Shown here in pieces: positions 24,260-33,876 of a stretch of 64,000 bases of DNA (position 1 is its first letter; each line of letters starts with the position of its first letter). The notes below the pieces were generated by a model. The model was not told the origin of the DNA and made no database searches. It saw only the letters and a list, made by a program, of their open reading frames with translations. The position numbers and the translations under genes were made by a program. The DNA comes from Thermohalobaculum sp039026375 (lineage in GTDB: Bacteria; Pseudomonadota; Alphaproteobacteria; Rhodobacterales; Rhodobacteraceae), in assembly GCA_039026375.1 (NCBI GenBank), contig JBCCML010000015.1:29697-93696 (forward strand). The letters run 5' to 3'.

Positions 24260-26977
24260 TCAGGTACTCCGCTTCTTCATCAGTCCAGCGACAAGGGTGA
24301 GGATCTCACGCGGTGTGACGGGCTTTTCCAGATGCGGCTGTCCGCAGCGGTCAAGGAACTCGGCAACCTGCCGGGACATGCTATCGCCAGTGACAAAACC
24401 CGTGCGCCGAGCCAATGCGGGATCGATCTGGTAAAGGGAATTGTGAAATTGCCGCCCATCCATCCCGGGCATCTTCATATCGCTGATGATCGCGTCGTAA
24501 CGCTGGGTGCGTAGCACCTCCAGCGCATCTTCCGGGCTGGTGAGGGTCTGCACCTGGTGCCCCGCTTCTTCCAAGACTTCCCGCAGCAACTCCGCCACGC
24601 GCACCTCGTCGTCGACAACCAGGACCCGTCCAGGACCCGGCGCGCACTCTGGGGCAAGCTCATCCGCCTTCGTTTCCAGATCCGCGCATAGCGCCAGACG
24701 AATGTAGAACCGCGCGCCCTTGCCGGGGGACGACCGCACCGTCATCCGCCCGCCATGGGACGCCACAACCCGATGCGAGAATGCAAGGCCGATACCAGTT
24801 CCCGTACCCACCTCTTTCGTCGTGAAGAACGGCTCGAAGATCCGGGGCATAACTTCGGGTTCGATGCCCGGCCCATTGTCCGAGATCCGGGCCACGGCTT
24901 TCCCAGCGGCACGGTCCAGGAACGATCGCAGATGTAGACGCCGTGGGGCGGGCCGGCCGTCCAGCGCCTGCTCGGCGTTCACTAATAGATTGGTGAACAC
25001 CTGGATGATCTGGTCTTCATCCGCTTCGACGTCCGGCAGATCGGGGTCCAGATCAATGCTGACCTCGATACCCACTCCACGCAGACGGTGGCCCACGATG
25101 TCGACGGCGGCCATCATCAGTTCGTTCAGCGAACAGCGGCGCAGCTCGACCGGGCGCTGGCGTGCCATCGCCAGAAAGGCCTTCACGATCCGGGCGCAGC
25201 GCTCGGCGGCCTGGGCCACATTGTCGACCTGGCGTTTCAGTTTCGGATCCAGCTCTGCGTTCTGCAGCATCATCGCGTAGCCGACCACGACAGACAGGGG
25301 GTTGTTCAACTCGTGCGCAACCCCAGCCAGCAGCTCGCCCATGGCCGATAGCTTCTCGTTCTGGTGGGCCGCTTCGCGCTGTCGCGCCAACTCGGCCTCG
25401 GCTTGGCGCTGTCCCGTGACATCGTTGAACGCGACCACGCGCCCGTCATCCTTGGTGGGATAGGCGGATAGGCGGAATGTCCGCCCGTCTGCGGCCGGGA
25501 TCTCGATCCCGCGCCGCATCTCGCGGACCATGCGCACCGCCAGCGCCACATAGCTTTCGCCGTCCATGCCGTCCGGCAGCGCATAGAAGCCCGATTCTAC
25601 CAAACGCCTGACCACAGTGGTAATCGGCTCGCCGACGCGCGGCGCATTCTTGCCGTTGTTGAACTCGCCCTTCAGCCGGTCATTTGCAAAGACAAAGTTC
25701 AGGTCCGCATCCCAAAGCAGCAATCCGGTATCCAACGCCTGCACGGTATCGGTCAGTTTGGCCAAGGCCTGCTCTTCAGCGCGCCGCTCGTCCGTCACAT
25801 CCCGCGCAGTCAGCAGGTAGCCGCCCAACGCGGTCTTGTGCGACGACAGCTGCAGTATGCTGCGGTCGGTGCGCTCGAATTCAGCGTTTTTGCCATAGCT
25901 CAGGGCAAAATCGCGCATCGACTGAATGTGCGCTTCCTCCGAGACGATGGAGGGTTCGGCGTAGAGGTCGCGCTGGTGCATGTCGCCCACCAAGTCTGAC
26001 ATCGATGTCCCCGCACTCGGAATGAATTCGGGCCCGCCCAACGCTAAATGCGCGTACCGCTGATTGCAGAAGACGAAGTTCAGGTCGGCATCGAACAACG
26101 CAAAGCCCTCGTCCAACGCTTCCATGGCATCGTTCACCAGGGCGCGGGCGCGCTGTTCGGTCTTCTTGCTGTCAGTGATGTCCAGCCAGGTGATGGTGCA
26201 ACCGCCCTCGGCCGTCGGGCTGCGGGAGGTCAAGAACACGCGCCCGTCGGCGTGCAGCAACTCGGTGCGACGGGATTGCTGGGTCTCCCCTCGCGCGTGG
26301 TCCCGGTCATAGACTTCCAGCAGATCGTCCGCGTTCAGAATGTCGCCGCCCGCCTGCATGGCCGCGATGACGTCGCGCCGCGGCCGCCCAGGCGTCATCA
26401 GATCTGCGGCAGCTTGGTTCGCGGTCTTGAAGCGATCGTTGGTCAGGATCAGCCGATCTTCATGGTCATAGAGGGCAAACCCCTCGCCAATCGAATCCAG
26501 CGCGTCACGCAGGCGAACATTCGCACGCTCGGTCTCTGCGCGTTGTTGCTCCAGTTGAATCTCGGATTGAACTGCCTCGGTGATGTCACGGAAGGTGATC
26601 ATGAAAACGCCAAGACCGGAGTCGTGGCTGGCGGCATTGAGGACCTTGCCCGACGTCAGTTCGATGCGCACGTCCTTGGCGAAATGACTCAGCCGCGTGA
26701 TGAAGTCGTCGATGAACGCCTCATCGGTCATCCCCTTGGGTGCCCTATAGATCCCACGACGCACCTGCCGGCGCATGATGTCGTAGGCGCTGTCGCCGGT
26801 AACCGGGGCGCTTTCGCGGTAAAAGGTCGAGAGGAAGAGGTCGTTGCCGAACACAAACCTGAGGTCGCGATCATAGAAGCAGACGGGAACGTCCAGCCCC
26901 TGAATGGCATCGGCGACCATGGAACGGGCGTGTTCCTGGTTACTGCCGGCCTCGGAGATTTTACTTTCCCGGTTCAT
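24260..26977 (-). CDS. Soluble hybrid histidine kinase with four PAS domains and a C-terminal receiver
   Basis: 905 residues from the ATG at 26977, chosen over a GTG at 27046 because GGCAGGG precedes it. There is no membrane segment. Four PAS units recur with the pattern F.LYD.DL.FVF.N.R (about 25-130, 150-265, 275-390 and 400-510). HisKA follows with HELNNPLSVVVGYAMML (His near 555); the ATPase domain has NLLVNAEQAL, ISDNGPGIE and GTGTGIGLAFSH. A receiver domain ends the protein, with its phosphoacceptor in IISDMKMPGMDG near 835 and KPVTPREI. It probably senses a cytoplasmic or redox signal through PAS cofactors and passes phosphate to the regulator encoded next. Confidence 0.9.
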   Translation of the reverse strand: MNRESKISEAGSNQEHARSMVADAIQGLDVPVCFYDRDLRFVFGNDLFLSTFYRESAPVTGDSAYDIMRRQVRRGIYRAPKGMTDEAFIDDFITRLSHFAKDVRIELTSGKVLNAASHDSGLGVFMITFRDITEAVQSEIQLEQQRAETERANVRLRDALDSIGEGFALYDHEDRLILTNDRFKTANQAAADLMTPGRPRRDVIAAMQAGGDILNADDLLEVYDRDHARGETQQSRRTELLHADGRVFLTSRSPTAEGGCTITWLDITDSKKTEQRARALVNDAMEALDEGFALFDADLNFVFCNQRYAHLALGGPEFIPSAGTSMSDLVGDMHQRDLYAEPSIVSEEAHIQSMRDFALSYGKNAEFERTDRSILQLSSHKTALGGYLLTARDVTDERRAEEQALAKLTDTVQALDTGLLLWDADLNFVFANDRLKGEFNNGKNAPRVGEPITTVVRRLVESGFYALPDGMDGESYVALAVRMVREMRRGIEIPAADGRTFRLSAYPTKDDGRVVAFNDVTGQRQAEAELARQREAAHQNEKLSAMGELLAGVAHELNNPLSVVVGYAMMLQNAELDPKLKRQVDNVAQAAERCARIVKAFLAMARQRPVELRRCSLNELMMAAVDIVGHRLRGVGIEVSIDLDPDLPDVEADEDQIIQVFTNLLVNAEQALDGRPAPRRLHLRSFLDRAAGKAVARISDNGPGIEPEVMPRIFEPFFTTKEVGTGTGIGLAFSHRVVASHGGRMTVRSSPGKGARFYIRLALCADLETKADELAPECAPGPGRVLVVDDEVRVAELLREVLEEAGHQVQTLTSPEDALEVLRTQRYDAIISDMKMPGMDGRQFHNSLYQIDPALARRTGFVTGDSMSRQVAEFLDRCGQPHLEKPVTPREILTLVAGLMKKRST

Positions 26978-27055
26978 GACCCTGCCGCTGTGTGACCTCG
27001 TCAGACGGCGGATATCGTGCCCGCGTATGGTTTTGATGTCACGCACGCACGCAAA

Positions 27056-27070
27056 TGTATCGAATGTATC
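27056..27070 (-). promoter_or_regulatory. Direct repeat TGTATC-GAA-TGTATC upstream of the kinase operon
   Basis: Two TGTATC half-sites 9 bp apart start 79 bp upstream of the kinase ATG at 26977. The same hexamer occurs upstream of the barrel gene. This is the layout expected for autoregulation by an OmpR-type regulator, but the evidence is motif sharing only. Confidence 0.4.
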
Positions 27071-27155
27071 AATCGCCGGGGGTGGTCACTTTAGCTGACC
27101 TACTCAGAGGCCGGACCGTGGAAGTCTAAGGCTTGTGTGTGCATTGGTATGTTCA

Positions 27156-27180
27156 AGCTGCGCGCAGTCCGCGCGCAGCT
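27156..27180 (-). terminator. Hairpin terminator after acnB
   Basis: Perfect 10-bp arms AGCTGCGCGC and GCGCGCAGCT with a 5-nt loop, 17 bp downstream of the acnB stop on the minus strand. Only a short TTGAA follows, so termination may be partial or Rho-aided. Confidence 0.65.
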
Positions 27181-27196
27181 ACCTTCGGGCAAGGGC

Positions 27197-29986
27197 CTAG
27201 AAGTGCACCGACAGCGAATCCAACGGCGTCTGCTTCGGCGGGGCAAACTTGGTCAGATCGATGCCCTCGACAGCGGTCTTGTACTCTTCGACCGTGGGCG
27301 TCCGACCCAGGATGGCCGACAGGACAACTACGGGCGTCGAGGCCAAGAGCGACTCGCCTAGCTTCTCGTCGCTGTCCTCGACAACGCGGCCTTTGAACAG
27401 ACGGGTTGACGTCGCCAGCACCGTGTCGCCTTTGGCAGCCTTCTCCTGGTTGCCCATGCACAGATTACAGCCAGGCCGTTCCAGGTAGAGGATGTTCTCG
27501 TACTCGGTCCGCGCCTTCTCCTTCGGCGCATCGTCGTTGAATTCGAAGCCCGAGTACTTCTGCAGGACGGCCCAATCGCCCTCCTCCTTTAGCTCATCTA
27601 TGATGTTGTAGGTGGGCGCAGCCAGAACCAGCGGCGCTTTGAACGTCACCTCGCCATAGGCTTTCTCCAGATTGCGCAACATCTGGGCGACAATCTTCAC
27701 GTCGCCCTTGTGCACCATGCAGGACCCGACAAAGCCTAGGTCCACCTTCTTTCGCGCGCCATAGTACGAGATCGGTCGGATTGTATCGTGCGTGTAGCGC
27801 TTGGAGATGTCCGAGTTCGTGACATCCGGATCGGCGATCATCGGCTCGTTGATCATGTCCAGATCCACGACAACTTCCGCGAAGTATTTGGCGTTCGCGT
27901 CCGGCGCCAGCGCCGGTTTCTCGCCAGACCGGATTTGGGCGATGCGCGCGTCGGCCTTCGCGATCAGACCGCCGAGAACCTGAGCATCGTTCTCCATGCC
28001 CTTGTCGATCATGATCTGAATGCGGCTTTTGGCGATCTCCAGCGATTGGATCAGCGTCTCGTCCTGGCTGATGCAGATCGAGGCCTTGGCCTTCATCTCC
28101 GCCGTCCAGTCGGTGAAGGTGAATGCTTGGTCTGCCAGCAGCGTGCCGATGTGCACCTCGATGATCCGACCCTGGAAAACGTTGTCGCCGAACTGCTCCA
28201 ACATCTGGGCTTGGGTCGCATGGACCACATCGCGAAAGTCCATGTGGTCCGCCATCTGGCCCGTGAAGGTGACTTTCACCGACTCTGGAATCGGCATCGT
28301 CGCCTCACCCGTGGCCAGCGCCAGCGCCACGGTGCCGGAGTCCGCCCCGAAGGCGACACCCTTGGACATGCGCGTGTGGCTGTCGCCGCCGATGATAATC
28401 GCCCAGTCGTCCACAGTGATGTCATTCAGCACCTTGTGGATGACGTCGGTCATCGAGTGGTAGACGCCTTTCGGGTCACGCCCGGTGATCAGGCCAAACT
28501 TGTGCATAAAGGCCATCAGCTTGGGCGTGTTGGCCTGCGCCTTCAGATCCCAGACCGAGGCCGTGTGACAGCCTGATTGGTAGGCACCGTCGACCTTCGG
28601 CGAGATCACGGTCGCCGCCATCGCCTCCAGCTCCTGCGCGGTCATCGGGCCGGTCGTGTCCTGCGAGCCGACGATATTGACCTTTACCCGCACGTCCGAG
28701 CCTGCGTGCAGCGTCTTGCCCGGCGTCACGCCGATCGCATTGGCGTTGAAAATCTTCTCGACCGTTGTCAGGCCCTGCCCCTCGTGGCTGATCTCCTTCG
28801 ACGGGGCGAAGGCCGATTTCAGCTCGATCCCCAGCGCCTCACAGGCAAATGTCTGCAGCTTTTTGCCAAAGACGATGGCATAGGAGCCGCCGGCCTTCAT
28901 GAACTCGACCTTCTGCGGCGTGAACGAGTCGGCGACATCCGCCAACTCCTCATCCGCTCCGTCGAACAGCTGCTTCGTTTTGGTGTTGATCTTCAGAACC
29001 GTGCCGGTGTCCACAGCATACTTCTGTTCCAGGATCGGGTTGCCGTCATTGTTCAGGATCGGATTGCCGGCATCGTCCAGCTTCTTGACCCAGTTCTTCA
29101 GGTCGACACCAATGCCACCGGTAACCCCGACCGTCGTCAGAAAGATCGGAGAGATCCCGTTCGTCCCCGCAACTACGGGCGCAATGTTCACGAAGGGCAC
29201 GTAGGGCGAGGCCTGCTGACCGGCCCACAAAGCCACGTTGTTCACGCCCGACATCCGCGACGAGCCCACGCCCATCGTGCCCTTTTCAGCGATCAGCATC
29301 ACGCGCTTTTGCGGGTGCTGCAGTTTCAGATCCTGGATTTCCTTTTGCGCCCGCTCCGAGATGAAGCACTTGCCGTGCAGTTCGCGATCCGCGCGCGAGT
29401 GCGCTTGATTGCCAGGCGACAGCAGGTCCGTCGAGATATCGCCTTCGGCGGCCACGTAGGTGACCACCTCGATCTCTTCTTCGATATCCGGCAGCTTGGT
29501 GAAGAACTCGGCGTCCGAATAGCTCTCTAGGATTTCCTTGGCGATTGGGTTGCCGGCTTTGAAGGCCGCTTCGATCCGGTCGGTATCCGCCTCGTACAGG
29601 AAAACCTGGGTTTTCAGCACCTCGGCGGCATCCCTGGCGGTCGCCCCATCATCTCCCAGGGCCAGATCCAAAAGCACCTCAACCGACGGGCCGCCCTTCA
29701 TGTGGGACAGCAGCTCGAAGGCGAACTCGGTCGAGATCTCGTCCACGACAGCCTCACCCAGGATGATCGCTTTCAGGAAATCTGCCTTCTCGCGCGCCGC
29801 ACTCGTCGTGCCGGGCAGCGTGTTGTAGATCAGGTAGTGGAGCGAATCCTTGCGATGCGGGTGCGCGGGGTCCTTGATCTGGTCGATGATCTCGCGCGCC
29901 AGATCTCCCGCATCGATGGGTTTCGGGCTCAGACCCTGTTCTTTGCGGGTCGCGATCTCTTCAAGATAAGCTGTGTACAGGCTCAT
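27197..29986 (-). CDS. acnB: Aconitate hydratase B (citrate/isocitrate; also 2-methylisocitrate dehydratase)
   Basis: 929 residues, the normal length for alphaproteobacterial AcnB and longer than the 865 of E. coli. It starts with the HEAT-like domain typical of the B type (MSLYTAYLEEIATRKEQGLS). Iron-sulfur ligands are visible in SGCHTASVWDL and in CNLCMGNQEKA. Active-site segments include GGDSHTRMSKGVAFGADSG and ATSTRLFKGRVVED. It interconverts citrate and isocitrate in the TCA cycle, and AcnB proteins can also act in the methylcitrate cycle and bind RNA when the cluster is lost. It stands alone with its own hairpin terminator. Neighbouring genes are unrelated. Confidence 0.97.
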   Translation of the reverse strand: MSLYTAYLEEIATRKEQGLSPKPIDAGDLAREIIDQIKDPAHPHRKDSLHYLIYNTLPGTTSAAREKADFLKAIILGEAVVDEISTEFAFELLSHMKGGPSVEVLLDLALGDDGATARDAAEVLKTQVFLYEADTDRIEAAFKAGNPIAKEILESYSDAEFFTKLPDIEEEIEVVTYVAAEGDISTDLLSPGNQAHSRADRELHGKCFISERAQKEIQDLKLQHPQKRVMLIAEKGTMGVGSSRMSGVNNVALWAGQQASPYVPFVNIAPVVAGTNGISPIFLTTVGVTGGIGVDLKNWVKKLDDAGNPILNNDGNPILEQKYAVDTGTVLKINTKTKQLFDGADEELADVADSFTPQKVEFMKAGGSYAIVFGKKLQTFACEALGIELKSAFAPSKEISHEGQGLTTVEKIFNANAIGVTPGKTLHAGSDVRVKVNIVGSQDTTGPMTAQELEAMAATVISPKVDGAYQSGCHTASVWDLKAQANTPKLMAFMHKFGLITGRDPKGVYHSMTDVIHKVLNDITVDDWAIIIGGDSHTRMSKGVAFGADSGTVALALATGEATMPIPESVKVTFTGQMADHMDFRDVVHATQAQMLEQFGDNVFQGRIIEVHIGTLLADQAFTFTDWTAEMKAKASICISQDETLIQSLEIAKSRIQIMIDKGMENDAQVLGGLIAKADARIAQIRSGEKPALAPDANAKYFAEVVVDLDMINEPMIADPDVTNSDISKRYTHDTIRPISYYGARKKVDLGFVGSCMVHKGDVKIVAQMLRNLEKAYGEVTFKAPLVLAAPTYNIIDELKEEGDWAVLQKYSGFEFNDDAPKEKARTEYENILYLERPGCNLCMGNQEKAAKGDTVLATSTRLFKGRVVEDSDEKLGESLLASTPVVVLSAILGRTPTVEEYKTAVEGIDLTKFAPPKQTPLDSLSVHF

Positions 29987-30284
29987 GGCTGCCTCGGCGG
30001 ATATGGGTTCAAGGCGGTTCTAGGGGCATTTCCCCGTTCCCGACCTCTCAGGGCGCTGTGATTGCATGCAGATGTATACGATGGCGTGCCGAATTTCAAG
30101 ATCCGGTGCGTTTGCGGCTTCTGTTCCATCAAACACCCCCTTGTTGACGGCATCTCGATCACCTAATCGCGTATTGATCTACGCGAAAGGTCTAGGAATT
30201 CGGTCACCAACCATAGTGGACAATTGGTTGCAGCGGCCAACCCCATTTCTGGGATTTCGTCGAAGTCCATCTACCTCTGGCCTC

Positions 30285-30722
30285 ATGAAAACACTAGCTG
30301 GCCTCCTCCTGACCCTCCTTTTCCCAACCGCCGCCGCGCCGTGGGAGTTTACGCCATTCCCGATGTGCACCCTGTCTCACACCAACAATCAGGCGCAGGT
30401 TGTGATCACGCACGACCCCTCTGTTCCAGAGTACCGGCTGGACCTGACCGTGTCAGGCACCGGCTGGAAAGCCAGCCCTACCTTCGGGATCATATTTAGC
30501 GGAGGACGTTCGCTGACCATCGGCACCGAACGCCACCGCATCAATGGCAGCGCCTTGTCGGTATCCGACGTCGGCTTCGGCAATGTCTTGGACGGTCTGG
30601 AATACAATGCGACGGCGACGGCTTTCACGGCAAGCCAAGAGGTTCAGTTGTCGCTCGCCGGTGCGGCGCCAGAGGTCCGCAAATTCCGAGCCTGTGCAGC
30701 ACAACCGCCGATCGTGTCTTAG
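30285..30722 (+). CDS. Small exported protein of unknown function
   Basis: 145 residues from the ATG at 30285. The open frame extends upstream, but this start gives a clean signal peptide (MKTLAGLLLTLLFPTAAA). The mature protein of about 125 residues is beta-rich with two cysteines (PMCTLSH near the N-terminus, FRACAAQ at the C-terminus) that could form a disulfide. A segment FGIIFSGGRSLTIGTERHRI is followed by LDGLEYNATATAFTASQEVQ; such layouts are common in small periplasmic beta proteins of Rhodobacteraceae. No family is recognised. A GGCGGG-A-CCCGCC hairpin follows the stop at about 30732-30744. Confidence 0.65.
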   Translation: MKTLAGLLLTLLFPTAAAPWEFTPFPMCTLSHTNNQAQVVITHDPSVPEYRLDLTVSGTGWKASPTFGIIFSGGRSLTIGTERHRINGSALSVSDVGFGNVLDGLEYNATATAFTASQEVQLSLAGAAPEVRKFRACAAQPPIVS

Positions 30723-30859
30723 GCGGAGCACCGGCGGGACCCGCCCTAAACAGTGATGCCGTTCGATAACCCCCAAGACATCGTGCTGCTTTCCGGTCGT
30801 TTGACCGAAGCAAAGTCGAATCGCCAGGCGCATCTGTCCGGCCCTGCGTCGGGTATCGC

Positions 30860-31429
30860 GTGAATACGCCTGCTCATGTCCTGGTCGGTCTGGCGATCTG
30901 CGCCAGACGCAACAGGCCAGGAAGCGGGCCCAGCGCAACCATTGGCAGCTTGCTCCCGGATCTGTCGCTCTACGTAATGGCTGGGGTGTCACTGTTCCTA
31001 CTGCAGATCCCGGCCGAACGTGTCTTTGGCGAGCTATACTTCTCCACCGCGTGGCAGACCGTGTTTGCCATCGACAACAGCGTTATCCTCTGGGGTATCG
31101 TCTGCGTGTTGGCATGGGCTTTGGCGCGGCCATTTTGGGTCGCGTTCGCGTCGGCCGGCTTGCTGCACATCGCCACGGACTTTCCGCTGCACCATGACGA
31201 TTGGCGCCCGCACTTCTGGCCAATCAGCGGCTGGGTCTTCGAAAGTCCGCTCAGCTATTGGGATTCGGACCACCATGCGGCCGTTGTAGCGCCTGTGACC
31301 TTGGTCGCCGTTCTGATCTCCGCGGTCGTGATCTGCCGCCGTTGGCCAAGATGGTGGGTCTGGCTGGGGGTGATTGCCGGGTGCCTGCTGGAGATTTGGG
31401 TCGTGCGCCAGTGGTTGCTGTTCTTCTGA
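30860..31429 (+). CDS. Integral membrane protein, YdjM/DUF457-like metal-dependent hydrolase type
   Basis: 189 residues from a GTG at 30860. It starts MNTPAHVLVGLAI and has several membrane helices with conserved polar residues between them: H6, the GSLLPDLSLY turn, HIATDFPLHHDDWRPHFWP and DSDHHAA. The scattered His/Asp pattern resembles the membrane-bound metal-dependent hydrolase family (YdjM/DUF457); some relatives carry the label cobalamin biosynthesis CobQ, which looks wrong. The ribosome-binding site is weak. Substrate unknown. Confidence 0.72.
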   Translation: MNTPAHVLVGLAICARRNRPGSGPSATIGSLLPDLSLYVMAGVSLFLLQIPAERVFGELYFSTAWQTVFAIDNSVILWGIVCVLAWALARPFWVAFASAGLLHIATDFPLHHDDWRPHFWPISGWVFESPLSYWDSDHHAAVVAPVTLVAVLISAVVICRRWPRWWVWLGVIAGCLLEIWVVRQWLLFF

Positions 31430-31714
31430 AGCGTTGGCACTGCTGACCACGCGATCGCGTCAAATGCGTAATGATATCACATTGCGATAAAGCACAGCGT
31501 GCTGCTATGGGAGTGCCCACGCTCGATAGCTGGTTGAGCCCCCTCAGGGGTCGGACGCGAGGCGAGCCCCCGCCCGGTCACGTATTAGGCAGCACAAGAG
31601 ACACGCAATGCCTGACAAAGCTCCTCTGTCAGATCACCTTACAAAAGACAGACGCGTATCGATTGCCGACACATGGGCGCCATCGGCCGCCGCTTTGCAG
31701 CTGGGCGCAACGGC
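31430..31714. other. Gene-poor gap without a recognised gene
   Basis: 285 bp between the membrane-protein gene and the DUF6525 gene. Open frames here are short and lack family features. A GC-rich inverted repeat (CCCCTCAGGGG, about 31540-31550) is the only structure I see; it may end transcription from the upstream gene. No tRNA signature (GGTTCGAATCC-type T-arm) is present. Confidence 0.4.
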
Positions 31715-31996
31715 ATGACGCGCTCGAACCGTGGCAGCACCAGTCTGAAAAGGCGCAAACGGGTTGGCAATTCGATGCAGGACTATGACCAGTTGCCGGC
31801 AGAGTTACGCGCCTGGTTGTCCCGCGCCATTCTGCCCTGGCGACCGCGCTCGGTCCGAAAGGCATTCGAGCGTGCCCTGGCCAGCACGCATGACCGGCAG
31901 CTCGCCCTGCAGCGCCTGGACCAGATCGAAGAGCAAATGATCGCCAAAGACGCCCGCACGGTTTGGGGCGACGATCATCCGGCCACCACGCTTTAG
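31715..31996 (+). CDS. DUF6525-family small protein
   Basis: 93 residues from the ATG at 31715. The family pattern TSLKRRKRVGNSMQDYDQLP is followed by ELRAWLSRAILPWRPRSVRKAFERAL and a C-terminal helix ending in KDARTVWGDDHPA. I know such proteins mainly from Rhodobacteraceae, so this gene supports the taxonomic guess. The N-terminus is basic. Function is not known; the protein is cytoplasmic and all-helical by appearance. The open frame extends 14 codons upstream, but the family begins at or near this methionine. Confidence 0.75.
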   Translation: MTRSNRGSTSLKRRKRVGNSMQDYDQLPAELRAWLSRAILPWRPRSVRKAFERALASTHDRQLALQRLDQIEEQMIAKDARTVWGDDHPATTL

Positions 31997-32113
31997 CGGT
32001 ATGCTTTAGCGACCTTCTTGGCCCTTAAGCACTGGGCGCGCCCGGTTCGCGGTTGCAAAAGATCGCCCCTCGGTCATTCTGAAGCCTACCTGATCCGACA
32101 GGAGGCCCGAGAA

Positions 32114-32974
32114 GTGATCGACGTCCATCCGACTGACAGTGTCATCGGCGCCGAGGTGCGCGGGGTCTCGCTGACCGACGTGCCGACGGCCGAGAGCAAA
32201 GAGGCCATCGAAACCGCGCTTGAAAAGTACGGCGTGCTGATCTTTCGCGGACAGCAGATTGCGCCGGCCCAACAGGTCGCTTTCTCGGCCGCGTTCGCAG
32301 AATTGGCGCCGACAGCACGGGTCGAGGCGCGCCTACCGGAACATCCCGAGATCTTCGTTGTTGGCAATACCGGGCCAAAGGTCGTCTCCTTCGCGCCGGC
32401 GGACGGATCGAACGACCTGGAGTGGCATGCGGACCACATGCATCTGGAGCATCCGGCGCGGGCATCCATGCTGTACTGCCGACAGACCCCTCCGGTGGGC
32501 GGTGAGACCCTGTTCGCCTGCATGTATGCCGCTTATGACGCGCTCAACCCCGCGGAGCAGGCCGAGGCCGATGGTCTGACCGCCTGTCACTCGGTCAGCG
32601 GCTTGCAGAACTTCCTCCGGACAAAGGGCGAGAAGGGCACAGCCGACAGCACCTACGAAGTACCGGACTCCCTGGTGGTGCGCTGGCCCCTGGTGCGCCG
32701 ACATCCGCTGACCGGGCGCAAGGCGCTCTACTTCGGATCGCGCGTGACGATCGGCATAGAGGGGTGGGAGGACGCCCGGGCACACGACTACATCTCGAAG
32801 CTGAATGATCGGGCGACGGTACCAGCCCACCGATACGCCCATGCTTGGCAGCCGGGCGACGCGGTGTTGTGGGACAACCGGCGCACGCTGCATGCGGGCA
32901 CGCCGTTTGACACGGCAAAGTACCGGCGAGAGATGCACCGCACGACCCTGCTGGAAGACAGCGCAATCGTCTAA
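32114..32974 (+). CDS. TauD/TfdA-family Fe(II)/2-oxoglutarate dioxygenase
   Basis: 286 residues from a GTG at 32114, preceded at good spacing by AGGAGG (32100-32105); the longer frame lacks such a site. The iron ligands are visible as H-x-D in LEWHADHMHLEHPA and the distal His in RRTLHAGTPFD. The 2-oxoglutarate-binding arginine is probably in YRREMHRTTL. GALIFRGQ-like GVLIFRGQQIAP is typical of TauD. Family members oxidise taurine, sulfonates, 2,4-D and related compounds, and the actual substrate cannot be told. It stands alone between unrelated genes and ends 54 bp from a converging gene. Confidence 0.92.
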   Translation: MIDVHPTDSVIGAEVRGVSLTDVPTAESKEAIETALEKYGVLIFRGQQIAPAQQVAFSAAFAELAPTARVEARLPEHPEIFVVGNTGPKVVSFAPADGSNDLEWHADHMHLEHPARASMLYCRQTPPVGGETLFACMYAAYDALNPAEQAEADGLTACHSVSGLQNFLRTKGEKGTADSTYEVPDSLVVRWPLVRRHPLTGRKALYFGSRVTIGIEGWEDARAHDYISKLNDRATVPAHRYAHAWQPGDAVLWDNRRTLHAGTPFDTAKYRREMHRTTLLEDSAIV

Positions 32975-33027
32975 CGCGGGACATCGAAGCCGCTTATCTG
33001 CCCGGGCCAGAACCCAGAAGACGCCAG

Positions 33028-33876
33028 TCAGGCCGGCCCGGCGGAGACTTCTGCCCAGATTTCTTCGACCCAGCGCTTGATCGTCAGCGCCTCCTCCCAG
33101 CGGTTCGACAGCTCTTTGCCGTCGGGGCCGGTCATGGCGTATTCCGGCGGGCCAAGTTCGCACAGGAAGACGCAAGCGCCGTCCGCGTTGCGGCTCTGCC
33201 AGGACGCGAACCCTTCGCGCCACCAGCCCTTGAACAGCTCGACCCACTTCTGGTGCTGCGGAAAGTCTAGCTGCAGTTGGATCTGCTGGCGCGAGGCGAC
33301 CCGCCCCTGGAAGCTGTCTGACCGCGCCAGCACGCGGCTGATCAGTCCCATGTCCCGCTCGGACAGCGGGTACCAGAACTCGCGATCCACGACATAGTGC
33401 GAGAGATCGGCGCAGATCCGCATCTCTGGAACGGCATCCATCAGGCAGAGCGTCGCGTAAAGATCGTTCGTGATGCAGTTGCGGTGCGTCTCGAACTGGA
33501 TGGGCATGCCTTCCTGTTCGGACATCTCGATCCATTCACGGATCACGGGGATCATGCCGTCGACGCTGAGCGGCATCACCTGCCCGATCACGTCCACAAA
33601 TGGCGCCCCAATATCCTTGGCACGCTTCAAGACATCGCGCAGCTCGGGCACGGATTTGGGGAAGGCGACGATCAGGGGCGTCAGGCCCGCCCGCACCATC
33701 ATTGGCGCCACTTCGTCGACAACCGCAATGTCGGCAGCACCCAGATCCAGCGCCATGCCGTGATAGCCCGCCGCGGTAACCTTCTCGACGATCTCTTGAT
33801 GATCCAGCCGCTCGGCGCTTTGGTCATGCGGCTGCATGGCCCACAGCGATGTGTAGACGTGAAGCTCTCGGCTCAC
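33028..33876 (-). CDS. Sugar phosphate isomerase/epimerase-like TIM barrel
   Basis: 282 residues of the xylose-isomerase-like TIM-barrel family (AP endonuclease 2 fold). Metal-site candidates are Glu in IQFETHRNC, Asp/His in ICADLSHYVVD and Glu in LCELGPPEYAM. It starts with GTG at 33876, overlapping the desaturase stop (GTGA), so it is translated together with the upstream desaturase gene. Many family members in catabolic clusters act on keto-sugars or inositol derivatives. The pairing with a fatty acid desaturase gives no clear pathway. Confidence 0.85.
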   Translation of the reverse strand: MSRELHVYTSLWAMQPHDQSAERLDHQEIVEKVTAAGYHGMALDLGAADIAVVDEVAPMMVRAGLTPLIVAFPKSVPELRDVLKRAKDIGAPFVDVIGQVMPLSVDGMIPVIREWIEMSEQEGMPIQFETHRNCITNDLYATLCLMDAVPEMRICADLSHYVVDREFWYPLSERDMGLISRVLARSDSFQGRVASRQQIQLQLDFPQHQKWVELFKGWWREGFASWQSRNADGACVFLCELGPPEYAMTGPDGKELSNRWEEALTIKRWVEEIWAEVSAGPA

